Source of the DNA: Nemesobacter sp965249045
GTDB taxonomy: Bacteria > Desulfobacterota_D > UBA1144 > Nemesobacterales > Nemesobacteraceae
Length of the DNA: 64,000 nucleotides
Direction: 5' to 3'
Assembly (NCBI GenBank): GCA_965249045.1
Contig: OZ252213.1
Coordinates: 868,001 to 932,000 of the forward strand
The notes under the pieces are model-generated. The model made no database searches. It saw nothing but the letters and a program-made list of their open reading frames with translations, and was not told the DNA's origin. This document shows, piece after piece, positions 34,406 through 42,414 of this stretch; positions within the stretch are counted from its first letter, which is position 1; every line of letters begins with the position of its first letter. Position numbers and translations under genes: made by a program.

Positions 34406-35803
34406 ATGAACTTATTTAAATATCTGCTTTTTCTCTTTATAGTGGCGGCGGTTTTCTCGTTTCCTTCCTCGAAAGTCCTTTCCCATGGTTCCTCCGAATC
34501 CATTTCGCCCACGGTAAAGCGTCTTACTCCTTCGGTCGTTAATATAAGCACGACAACCGTGACAAAAGCGTCACCGTTTGCTTCACCATACCAGGATGAA
34601 TACTTCAAGAAGTTTTTCGAAAAGTTCTTCTCCGACCAGATGCCGGAGAGGGAATTCAGAAACAAGGGACTCGGTTCCGGTTTCATAATGAGTTCCGACG
34701 GCTACATAATTACTAACAATCATGTCGTAAGAAAAGCTGAAGAGATCGAGGTGATACTCGAGGGTGGTAAAAAATACACCGCGAAGATAGTCGGCACCGA
34801 CCCCGTAACCGATCTTGCGCTGCTGAAAATTGATCCCGAAGGGCCTCTTCCCGCGGTGGAAATAGGCGATTCCTCCACTCTTGCGATAGGGGACTGGGTG
34901 TTTGCTATCGGAAACCCTTTCGGCCTGGGTCACACGGTTACCGCCGGAATAGTCAGCGCGAAGGGAAGGGCTCTTGGGATCGGGCGATATGATAACTTCA
35001 TTCAGACTGACGCGGCGATTAACCCTGGAAACAGCGGTGGGCCGCTTTTTGACTATGAAGGCAGGGTGGTGGGTGTGAACACCGCGGTCATGGCCCGTGG
35101 CCAGGGTCTGGGTTTCGCTATACCCATAAACATGGCGAAATTCGTCGTTGAGCATCTTAAGGTTCATGGAAGGGTTATAAGGGGATGGCTCGGAATAATG
35201 ATTCAGGATATAACCCCGGAAATTTCAGAAGCCCTCGGGATTAACCGCGACAAGGGAGGGCTTGTATCGGAGGTCAAGGAAGGAAGTCCGGCGGGCAAGG
35301 CGGGTCTTCGAAGGGGAGACGTGATTGTTTCCGTTGAGGGTGAAAAGATTCCAGACGCCGCGACGCTTACGAGAAAGCTGGCGCTTACCAAGCCCGGGGT
35401 TGATACGAAATTCGTAGTGTTTCGCGACGGGAAGGAAAAAACCTTTACCATAAAGCTTATTGAACATCCCGAGAACAAAAAAATCACAGAATCCGTCGAC
35501 AAGCTGAAAGCCGAGGAAAAGCTTGGCATCGAAGTGAGTGAGATAACGCAGCAACTCAGAAACCGGTTCAAGATTAAAGCTTCTGGAGGAGTAATTATCG
35601 TAAATGTTGCGCCTGGGAGTCTCGCCTCGGAATCGGGGTTTCGTGCGGGCGACGTGATACTGGAAGTAAACGGAGATTCCGTTAATGGACTTGACGAATA
35701 CCGGGGGGCTCTTGAGGAGCATGGGTCGGGGAGAACCCTGCTTTTTCTAATTGAGCGCGGGGGCAGGACCATCTATCTTGGCATAAAGACGGATCGTGGC
35801 TGA
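34406..35803 (+). CDS. degP: DegP/HtrA-type periplasmic serine protease with two PDZ domains
   Basis: Periplasmic quality-control protease/chaperone. In 465 residues: signal peptide or anchor (1-27), trypsin-like protease domain with catalytic His106 (ITNNHVV), Asp136 (VTDLALL) and Ser210 (GNSGGPLF), then PDZ1 (about 250-340, RGWLGIMIQDITPE) and PDZ2 (about 370-460, GIEVSEITQQL, AGDVILEVNGDSVNG). Length and layout match DegP/DegQ (Do family). Its stop overlaps the next gene start by one base. Confidence 0.94.
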   Translation: MNLFKYLLFLFIVAAVFSFPSSKVLSHGSSESISPTVKRLTPSVVNISTTTVTKASPFASPYQDEYFKKFFEKFFSDQMPEREFRNKGLGSGFIMSSDGYIITNNHVVRKAEEIEVILEGGKKYTAKIVGTDPVTDLALLKIDPEGPLPAVEIGDSSTLAIGDWVFAIGNPFGLGHTVTAGIVSAKGRALGIGRYDNFIQTDAAINPGNSGGPLFDYEGRVVGVNTAVMARGQGLGFAIPINMAKFVVEHLKVHGRVIRGWLGIMIQDITPEISEALGINRDKGGLVSEVKEGSPAGKAGLRRGDVIVSVEGEKIPDAATLTRKLALTKPGVDTKFVVFRDGKEKTFTIKLIEHPENKKITESVDKLKAEEKLGIEVSEITQQLRNRFKIKASGGVIIVNVAPGSLASESGFRAGDVILEVNGDSVNGLDEYRGALEEHGSGRTLLFLIERGGRTIYLGIKTDRG

Positions 35804-36291
35804 TGATACAGGAAAAACTCAGAGAACTTGGAATAAAACTCGCAGAAGAAGTTCCCGCCTTGGGAAGCTACGTTTCAGCGACCGTGTCGGGCAATCTGAT
35901 CTTCGTATCAGGGCAGCTTCCAGTTGAAAACGGAAAGCTTCTCTTCACGGGCAAAGTGGGGTCCGACCTTACGGTTGCGCAGGGCTACGAGGCCGCAAGA
36001 CTGGCGGCTATAAACGGCCTTTCCGTAATCAGCCATACACTCGAAGATCTCCGGCAGCTCAGCAGAATAGTGAAAGTTACGGGCTACGTGGCAAGCGCTC
36101 CCGGTTTTACGGAACAGCACAAGGTGATTAACGGCGCCTCAGAGTTTTTCTCTGACATACTCTCAGAGAACGGACGCCACGCCAGGGTTGCAGTGGGAGT
36201 CTCCGGACTTCCGATGGACTCCCCGGTGGAAATTGAGATTATAGCCGAGTTCTCCCCCGCTGCCCCGAGAAGCTCGGATATTTCCTCCTGA
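35803..36291 (+). CDS. RidA/YjgF-family protein
   Basis: A 162-residue member of the RidA family, deaminases of reactive enamines or imines. Visible features: YVSATVSGNLIFVSGQLPVE near the start, the family loop GYVASAPGFTEQHKVINGAS, and ARVAVGVSGLPMDSPVEIE with the Arg that binds the substrate carboxylate. It is about 30 residues longer at the N-terminus than the compact RidA, as in the YjgF_like_2 subgroup. Overlaps degP by one base and the next gene start by one base. Confidence 0.87.
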   Translation: MIQEKLRELGIKLAEEVPALGSYVSATVSGNLIFVSGQLPVENGKLLFTGKVGSDLTVAQGYEAARLAAINGLSVISHTLEDLRQLSRIVKVTGYVASAPGFTEQHKVINGASEFFSDILSENGRHARVAVGVSGLPMDSPVEIEIIAEFSPAAPRSSDISS

Positions 36292-37040
36292 TGTTCCCCG
36301 TATATCTTTATTCCGACAGTCCTTCGCAGTCGCTTGTTATGGAAGGCGTAACGGATTTTCTCTCGAACCTGGGTCTTTCGGTGGAATTTCGCGGAGATTT
36401 CCTGAGTTATCTTTCACTCGAGGCCGAGGAGAGGGCCGAGCTTGAGTCACTTTTGCTTAAGGCCAGGGTTTTCGATATTGAAAGGCCCGTTGATTTCTTC
36501 CAACCGCACCTGCCGTCCGAGGGGTTTGAGAAGGAGCTTTACGATGGTTTCTGGATTCAGAGAATATTCTCGAGGTTTTTTCTGAGGAAACATCCCGGCG
36601 AACTCATGAAAGACGGCTTTCACGCGGTTATTACGGGCAGGTTGCTTGGCACTTACGGATCCCGAAGATACCATGCGAGGGTTATCATCTCGGGGTTTCC
36701 GTCTTTCGTTTCAACGTCGGGACTTGTGGAAGGTCCAGCGAGACCCAGAGAATATTATTTTCTAAAGGCGGAATTTATCCGGTCGGGAAGAGACCTTGGG
36801 GAGCTTGACGAGATGTTCCGGGGAAAGTTTGTCGATTACGAAGACGAGAAGATAACGAAGATAACAGGCCCATACGTGCTTCAGCCTCTTCTGCATCATT
36901 TCTCAGGCAAGGAATTCTGTGAGAACGGCGGATGCGCGCTTTTTAATTCCCATTGGCAAAAAGAAGTTCTTGATATCCAGTACACAGGCCTTGTGTGCGC
37001 CGAGTGCAGGAGCGAGATAAAGAAGATAACAGGAAGGTAG
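36291..37040 (+). CDS. Unknown protein with a C-terminal Cys/His cluster
   Basis: A 249-residue soluble protein starting MFPVYLYSDSPSQSLVMEGV. The last fifty residues contain LLHHFSGKEFCENGGCALFN, SHWQKEV and a final VCAECRSE, a spacing of Cys and His that could bind zinc. A similar C-terminal layout (Cys, Cys, HWQE, then Cys near the end) is known from archaeal DUF6775-type putative metallopeptidases, but I see no HExxH catalytic motif here. Coupled to the RidA gene by a one-base overlap. Function not assigned. Confidence 0.6.
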   Translation: MFPVYLYSDSPSQSLVMEGVTDFLSNLGLSVEFRGDFLSYLSLEAEERAELESLLLKARVFDIERPVDFFQPHLPSEGFEKELYDGFWIQRIFSRFFLRKHPGELMKDGFHAVITGRLLGTYGSRRYHARVIISGFPSFVSTSGLVEGPARPREYYFLKAEFIRSGRDLGELDEMFRGKFVDYEDEKITKITGPYVLQPLLHHFSGKEFCENGGCALFNSHWQKEVLDIQYTGLVCAECRSEIKKITGR

Positions 37041-37090
37041 TAGAAGCGATGCTTCACCGGGCGACGAAGAACAGGAACCCGCTACGATCT

Positions 37091-37900
37091 CTAGTCCATT
37101 TCCTCAAGTATGTTTATCGCCACCTGGGCTACCTTTTTCCCCGAAAGCAGCATCCCACCGAAAGTGGGTCCCATCCTTGGAAGCCCGAAGGTGGTGTTAA
37201 CCGACATTCCGCACGCGAGCAGTCCGGGGTGTATTTCTCCAGTGTATTCAACGAGGGCTTCTTCCGACTTCTCAACCCACATCGATCCGTGACCCGGAAG
37301 TTTTCTGTAAAGACCCTGCTGGGATAGCCTCGAAATGCAGTAGGCGTCATGGCCTGTGGCGTCTATTACCAGTTTTGATTCTATAGCAATGGGGTCAAGG
37401 CAGGTTATCTCCTTGGGCATGTTCGCAACGGGCGTCCAGTTGATTACTATTCCCGCGACCCTTCCGTTTTCCCTGTAAACCAGATCGTCAAACAGAGTCA
37501 TGTTCCTTACTTTCGCCCCGGCTTCACATGCCGTCGCTATCAGCTTTGAGCAGGCGTAAGGGCCGTCGGCGACGAAAAGCCCTTCGGAGACCTCCTCATA
37601 AGGTACTTCAATCTCGTCCAGAACAGTCTGTCCCGGGGCGCGTACCGTAACCTTGTTCATCAGGTATCCGCCGATCCAGAACCCTCCTCCGAGGTAATTC
37701 ATTCTTTCAACGAGCAACACCTTGTACTTTTTCTTCGCTATGTCTTTTGCCGCAACGAGCCCGCTTGGCCCCGCGCCGACGATTATAACGTCACTTGTAA
37801 TGTACTCGTTGAATTCTTTCGAAAATCCTTCGACTATGGCCCGGGTGACTTCTTTTTCTCCTACCGGGGCGAACTTCGGGGTTTTTAAACTGTCTGACAT
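37091..37900 (-). CDS. thi4: Thi4-type adenosine diphosphate thiazole synthase
   Basis: Makes the ADP-thiazole precursor of thiamine from NAD and glycine. The 269 residues include VIIVGAGPSGLVAAKDIAKK (FAD/NAD Rossmann), ERMNYLGGGFWIGGYLMN, IDATGHDAYC and GPTFGGMLLSGKKVA. The stretch KEITCLDPIAIESK places Cys167 where yeast Thi4 has its sulphur-donating Cys; archaeal sulfide-dependent Thi4 proteins have His there. Whether it is a suicide enzyme or uses Cys differently is open. Starts 45 bases after the rplI stop on the same strand, so it may be read from the rpsF promoter. Confidence 0.9.
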   Translation of the reverse strand: MSDSLKTPKFAPVGEKEVTRAIVEGFSKEFNEYITSDVIIVGAGPSGLVAAKDIAKKKYKVLLVERMNYLGGGFWIGGYLMNKVTVRAPGQTVLDEIEVPYEEVSEGLFVADGPYACSKLIATACEAGAKVRNMTLFDDLVYRENGRVAGIVINWTPVANMPKEITCLDPIAIESKLVIDATGHDAYCISRLSQQGLYRKLPGHGSMWVEKSEEALVEYTGEIHPGLLACGMSVNTTFGLPRMGPTFGGMLLSGKKVAQVAINILEEMD

Positions 37901-37945
37901 ATGGTGGTTTCCTCCGAAAAAATGTCAATAAGGCTCTACTTCTTC

Positions 37946-38395
37946 CTACTGCTCTTCTTTTACGACGGTTACGGTTATCTGCGGGGTTACGTCCGCGTGA
38001 AGCTTCAGCGCAACCGAGTAAGTTCCAAGCGCTTTTATAGTGCCGTCAAGGTCTATATCCCTTCTTGAGATTTCAAATCCTTTTTCCCCAAGGGCGTCGG
38101 AGATGTTCTGCGAAGTAATCGATCCGAACAGCCGGTCTCCCTCCCCGGACTTGGCGGGTATGGAGATTTCAATGCCCTCGAGTTTTTCCGCAAGCGCCTG
38201 GGCGTTCTCAAGAATTTCGGTCTTGCGCAGTTTTATGGTATCTATCTTCGTTTTCCAGGCCTGCAGGTTCGATTCTGTTGCCTTCACCGCAAGCTTGCGG
38301 GGGAAAAGATAATTCCTCGCCATCCCGTTTTTTACGTCTTTTACGTCTCCGACGCTTCCTATGTTTTCCACATCGGAAATCAGAATTACTTTCAT
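37946..38395 (-). CDS. rplI: 50S ribosomal protein L9
   Basis: Large-subunit protein at the L1 stalk base. The 149 residues have the N-terminal SDVENIGSVGDVKDVKNGMA and ARNYLFPRKLAVKAT typical of L9, the long connecting helix (TESNLQAWKTKIDTIKLRK), and a C-terminal domain with GDRLFGSITSQNISDAL. Third gene of rpsF-rpsR-rplI, 38 bases after rpsR. Confidence 0.97.
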   Translation of the reverse strand: MKVILISDVENIGSVGDVKDVKNGMARNYLFPRKLAVKATESNLQAWKTKIDTIKLRKTEILENAQALAEKLEGIEISIPAKSGEGDRLFGSITSQNISDALGEKGFEISRRDIDLDGTIKALGTYSVALKLHADVTPQITVTVVKEEQ

Positions 38396-38433
38396 TGTTT
38401 ACCTCCGCGTATCAGTTAAGCGGTATTCGGGAA

Positions 38434-38688
38434 TCACTTGTGAGTTACCGTATACGGCAAAAGCGCCATGAAACGGGCTCTTTTTATTGCGATTGCCACT
38501 TTGCTCTGCTCCTGCCTGGAAAGTCCGGTGTTTCTCCTGGGCAGTATCTTCTTTCTTTCGGTTATGAACTGAGAGAGAAGTTCCGTATCTTTGTAATCTA
38601 TCCGTTTGCCTTCTTTGGCGAGGTCTCTGGGTTTCTTTTTGCGTGAGTAAAATTTTCTTCCGCCGCCGCCCGTTGGTCTTCTGCTCAT
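38434..38688 (-). CDS. rpsR: 30S ribosomal protein S18
   Basis: Small-subunit protein that pairs with S6. The 84 residues have FYSRKKKPRDLAKEGKRIDY at the N-terminus and the S18 signature ILPRRNTGLSRQEQSKVAI, then IKRARFMALLPYT. The start overlaps the rpsF stop by 4 bases (ATGA), coupling the two binding partners. No ssb gene separates rpsF and rpsR here. Confidence 0.97.
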   Translation of the reverse strand: MSRRPTGGGGRKFYSRKKKPRDLAKEGKRIDYKDTELLSQFITERKKILPRRNTGLSRQEQSKVAIAIKRARFMALLPYTVTHK

Positions 38689-39257
38689 GATTTGCTTCCT
38701 CCCTGAGTTTGCTCTTCGCCTCCCTGAGTTTGCTCTTCGCCTGCCTGCGGCTGCTCTTCGCCTGCCTGCGGCTGCTCTTCACCTGCCTGCGGCTGCTCTT
38801 CACCTGCCTGCGGCTGCTCTTCACCTGCCTGCGGCTGCTCTTCACTTGCCTGCGGCTGCTCTTCACCTGGTATCGAAGGAGTCTGAAAAGCGCTCTGATC
38901 CTCTTGCTGAGATGTCTGCGGAGTAGTACTCCCCGCGGCGCCCGCAGGTTTCTGTTCCTCGATGTATTGTACGGTTATGAACCGCAGAACGTTATTTTTC
39001 GAAAGATTAAAATATCTTTCTATGTCCGTTACGGCCTTGGGTTCAGCCGAGTAAACGGCTATGTAGTAGGTGCCTCTGGTATAGTTGTTTATTCTGTACG
39101 CGAGATCCCTCTCGGCCCATTTTTCGGATTTTACCATCTCCCCGTCGTTTCCGGCTACGCTCTGTTCGACCCTGTTCTGGATCGTAAGAAGACCTTCGGG
39201 GGATATGTCCGGCCTTACGAGATAAAGCGTTTCGTACTTCTTCGGCTCAATAGCCAT
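38685..39257 (-). CDS. rpsF: 30S ribosomal protein S6 with a C-terminal repeat tail
   Basis: The first about 100 residues are an ordinary S6 (KKYETLYLVRPDISPEGLLT, EKWAERDLAYRINNYTRGTY, LSKNNVLRFITVQYIEE). Then come about 30 residues rich in Gln, Ser and Pro, and eight tandem copies of EEQPQAG or variants, giving 190 residues where S6 is normally about 95-135. Acidic or Glu tails on S6 are known (E. coli adds Glu post-translationally), but a genetically coded 56-residue repeat is unusual. Sits at the head of the rpsF-rpsR-rplI operon. Confidence 0.95.
   Translation of the reverse strand: MAIEPKKYETLYLVRPDISPEGLLTIQNRVEQSVAGNDGEMVKSEKWAERDLAYRINNYTRGTYYIAVYSAEPKAVTDIERYFNLSKNNVLRFITVQYIEEQKPAGAAGSTTPQTSQQEDQSAFQTPSIPGEEQPQASEEQPQAGEEQPQAGEEQPQAGEEQPQAGEEQPQAGEEQTQGGEEQTQGGSKS
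38697..38864 (-). repeat. 21-bp coding tandem repeat in rpsF
   Basis: Eight in-frame 21-bp units encode EEQPQAS, five EEQPQAG and two EEQTQGG, just before the final SKS. Near-identical units at the DNA level imply recent slippage or unequal exchange, so copy number may vary between strains. The stretch is free of stop codons in several frames, which produces spurious long open frames on the other strand. Confidence 0.9.
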
Positions 39258-39329
39258 GCTTACTGCCTCCTGTCTTGGTCTTTGGCCCCTGACGCCATTG
39301 CCTGGAAGTCAGGAGCAACAGAAAAAAAC

Positions 39330-39358
39330 ATTATACTGAATTTCAGAAACTGTGTAAA
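39330..39358 (-). promoter_or_regulatory. Strong sigma-70-type promoter of rpsF-rpsR-rplI
   Basis: On the minus strand TTTACA (39353-39358) and TATAAT (39330-39335) are exactly 17 bases apart, about 73 bases before the rpsF ATG. The target duplication of the IS1202-like element (39359-39363) touches the -35 box, so the insertion replaced everything upstream of it. The leader contains the hairpin CCTGAC/GTCAGG (39288-39313), possibly a regulatory site. Confidence 0.75.
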
Positions 39359-40637
39359 TGCGGTGTTAATAATATGCCATCTGTCCGGATGTATAGCACG
39401 CCATCTGTCCGGTTTTGCTGTAGAGCGATTGTCTGGATTTATCTTCTCTATACAAGGAGGAGATACCCATGGATCAGACAAGGTTTGTGCAGAGAGTCAG
39501 GATGAACCAGTTCGAGCGGGTGTACCAGAGATGGAAGGAGAAGAAGCTGACGCAGGCAGAGGCGGCGGCACAGCTTGGGGTAACGGAGAGGACATTTCGT
39601 CGTTACATAGTCCGATATACAGACGAAGGCATGCAAGGGCTTTTGGACAGGCGTCTGGGAGCAGTTTCACACAATCGGGCTTCGCCGCGGGAGAGCTCGG
39701 AGGTGGTAGCGCTTTACAAGGATATTTACCCGGACCGTAACGTGGCCCACTTTTACGAAGCGTATACGGAGAGGCACGGAGGCTGCCGCTGCTACAACTG
39801 GGTTAAGAACTGTCTTTACCGCGCAGGGGTGGCGAGAAGACCCCGGGGCGGGGGAGTACACCGCCAGCGCAGGGAGCGCAAGGAGCAGACGGGGGTAATG
39901 ATACATCAGGACGCCAGCACGCACAGATGGGTTCCCGAAGAGGTATAGGATCTGGTAGTGACCATGGACGATGCCACGGGGGAGATATACAGTGCCTTTT
40001 TCGTCTGGGAGGAAGGGACACAGAGCAGCATGAGAGGTGTAAGGGATGTGTTGGAGAGTAAAGGTATATTCACAAGTTTTTACAGTGACAGGGGGCCTCA
40101 CTACTGGAGTACTCCCAGAGCCGGGGAACGTGTGGATAAAGACAATCCCACGCAGTTCGGCAGAGCTATGGGGGAACTGGGGGTGGTGATGATACCTGGA
40201 TACTCCCCGGAGGCTCGGGGGCGCAGTGAGAGGATGTTCGGAACTCTGCAGGGGAGGCTACCCGCGGAGTTATGTGAGCGGGGGATAGTGGAGATGGACG
40301 AGGCGAATAGATTTTTAGCGGAGAGTTTCGTGGAGGATTTTAACAGGCGTTTCATGGTGGCTGCCGTGGAGGAAGGAGAGGCGTTTGTGCCGCTGTTTGA
40401 TGTCAAGCTTGACGACATACTGTGTTTGAAGCACCGAAGGGTGGTAGGTAATGATAACTGCGTGAGGTACAAGGGGATGAGTTTGCAGATCCCGCCGGTT
40501 AAGCTGAAGTTCCCCCTGTTTTTTCTTGCCGAACTACATTTAACTTCCTGATACGCAACGATTATTCTCTGTTTTCGTCCGGAATTGTGTACCCATGTAT
40601 TGTTCTTCTTGTCTTTTTACTTTCTTCCGTTTAACCC

Positions 40638-40667
40638 TTGACATATATAATGCTTCCATGGTATTAT
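40638..40667 (+). promoter_or_regulatory. Promoter of the IS1634-type transposase
   Basis: TTGACA (40638-40643) and TATTAT (40662-40667) are 18 bases apart. The transposase ATG is at 40675, so transcription would begin at or next to the start codon; no ribosome-binding site is seen, suggesting a leaderless message. Confidence 0.55.
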
Positions 40668-40674
40668 TGTAGCC

Positions 40675-42414
40675 ATGTATATAGACGTCGTCCCCAACAG
40701 AAACTCTCCCCCGGCCATCCTCCTGCGTGAATCCAGAAGAGAAGGCAAAAAAATCCTCAAGCGCACCATCGCAAACCTCTCCAAGTGGCCGCCCCGAAGA
40801 ATCGAGCAGTTGCGCAGGGTGCTTCGGGACGAACCCCTTGTGAGTCCCGAGGAGATATTCGTAACCACCGAGACCCGTCAGCACGGAAACGTGGATCTTG
40901 TTCTGCGCGCAATGCGCAAGCTCGGCATCGCCCGGCTGCTTGACCGGCGGAGAAGCGTCCGGCGGGAGAGGGTTCTGGCCATGATAGCGCAGAGGCTTAT
41001 TCGTCCCGATTCCAAGCTTGCTTCCGTGCGTTTGATGAACAACACCACGCTTTGCGACGAGCTGGGGCTGGGCTGCTTTGACGAGGACGATCTATACGAG
41101 GCGATGGACTGGCTCGCAGAGCGCCAGGGGGAGATAGAGAAGAGGCTTGCGCGTCGTCATCTTCGTTGTGGGGGTCACGTGCTCTACGACGTAACGAGCA
41201 GTTATTACGAAGGGAAGAAGTGTCCGCTCATGCGGTTTGGGTACAGCCGGGACGGCAAGAAGGGGCGTCCCATAGTGGTTTACGGGTTACTGGCGGACAG
41301 CAGAGGGGTTCCTGTGGCGCTTCAGGCGTATCCGGGCAACGCCGGGGATCCCGCTACAGTGCCCGATCAGCTTGAGAAGCTTCGGGAGGAGTTCGGGCTT
41401 TCAAACATAGTGCTTGTGGGGGACAGGGGGATGCTTACCGAGGCGCGCATAGAAGACATAAGGCGTTATCCGGGCATAGGCTGGATTTCGGCTCTTCGCG
41501 GGGACGCGATAAGGGAGCTTGTGGAGAAAGAGAAGATACGGCCTTCTCTTTTTGACGAGCGCGACATAGCGGAGATAAGATCGGATGAGTATCCTGGGGA
41601 GAGGCTTGTGGTGTGCCGCAATCCGGTATTGGCCGAGTACAGGGCCGCGAATCGGGAGAATCTGCTTGAATTGAGCGAAGAGAAATTCGAGAGGATAGCG
41701 AGAGAGGTGGGGAGGCGTACGAAGAAGCCTCTTACGGCGGGGGAGATCGGCATGAAGGTGGGAGGAGTGAAGAACAAGTTCAAGGTTGCCAAGCATTTTG
41801 AGTTCGTGATAGAGGACGGGAGGTTCGAGTACCGAAGGGATGAAAAGAACATAGAGAAGGAGAAGTCTCTTGACGGTATATACGTGATTCGCACGGACAG
41901 GTCCGCGGAGGAGCTTCCGGCCGATGACACGGTGCGCAGCTACAAGAATCTTTGCAGGGTTGAGAAGGCTTTCCGGTGCATGAAGACTGTTGATCTTAGG
42001 ATAAGGCCGATACGGCACCGCAGGGAACAGAGGGTAAGGGCTCATCTTTTTCTGTGCATGCTGGCTTACTATGTCCAGTGGCACATGAGAGATGCTCTTG
42101 GTGAGCTTTTGTTCGAGGATGAGGACAAGGAGGAGATGGTTGAGGCCGCTGATCCGGTGGCTTCCCGAAAACCTTCTGAGAGGGCAAAAAGAAAGAAGAG
42201 GAGGAAGAAAACGGAGTGGGGGCTTGATGTGCACAGTTTCTCCACGCTGCTTGAGGCTATGTCGACGATTTGCCGGAACCGTCGGGAGGCGGTGGGAGAG
42301 CTGGGAGAGGGAGGGGAAGCGGTATTCTTTGAGTATACCAGGGCTGACGCATTGCAGAGCAGGGCTTTTGAGCTCATGGATATGTACCCAGTAGCCGGAC
42401 AGGAGAACGGCTGA
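40675..42414 (+). CDS. IS1634 family transposase
   Basis: A 579-residue DDE transposase, intact. The catalytic Asp regions are visible in HVLYDVTSSYYEGKKCPL and NIVLVGDRGMLTEARIED, and the Glu in YKNLCRVEKAFRCMK, with the YREK-like spacing of the IS4/IS1634 group. KKGRPIVVYGLLADSRG and PVALQAYPGNAGDPATV are typical of IS1634. The C-terminal part has a Lys/Arg-rich patch (SERAKRKKRRKKTEW). It lies within 40504-42568, which is inside another IS. Confidence 0.92.
   Translation: MYIDVVPNRNSPPAILLRESRREGKKILKRTIANLSKWPPRRIEQLRRVLRDEPLVSPEEIFVTTETRQHGNVDLVLRAMRKLGIARLLDRRRSVRRERVLAMIAQRLIRPDSKLASVRLMNNTTLCDELGLGCFDEDDLYEAMDWLAERQGEIEKRLARRHLRCGGHVLYDVTSSYYEGKKCPLMRFGYSRDGKKGRPIVVYGLLADSRGVPVALQAYPGNAGDPATVPDQLEKLREEFGLSNIVLVGDRGMLTEARIEDIRRYPGIGWISALRGDAIRELVEKEKIRPSLFDERDIAEIRSDEYPGERLVVCRNPVLAEYRAANRENLLELSEEKFERIAREVGRRTKKPLTAGEIGMKVGGVKNKFKVAKHFEFVIEDGRFEYRRDEKNIEKEKSLDGIYVIRTDRSAEELPADDTVRSYKNLCRVEKAFRCMKTVDLRIRPIRHRREQRVRAHLFLCMLAYYVQWHMRDALGELLFEDEDKEEMVEAADPVASRKPSERAKRKKRRKKTEWGLDVHSFSTLLEAMSTICRNRREAVGELGEGGEAVFFEYTRADALQSRAFELMDMYPVAGQENG

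Noticed and set aside
38270..38290. T-arm-like GGTTCGATTC in rplI
   Set aside because: Inside the L9 coding sequence; no other tRNA arms around it.
38697..38864. Regular repeats taken as a CRISPR array
   Set aside because: Units are directly adjacent 21-mers without spacers and are in frame within rpsF.
38709..39740. Open frame of 343 codons on the plus strand across rpsF and the IS edge
   Set aside because: It is the antisense of the 21-bp repeat and rpsF and then runs out of frame into the transposase; repeats create long stop-free stretches without coding meaning.
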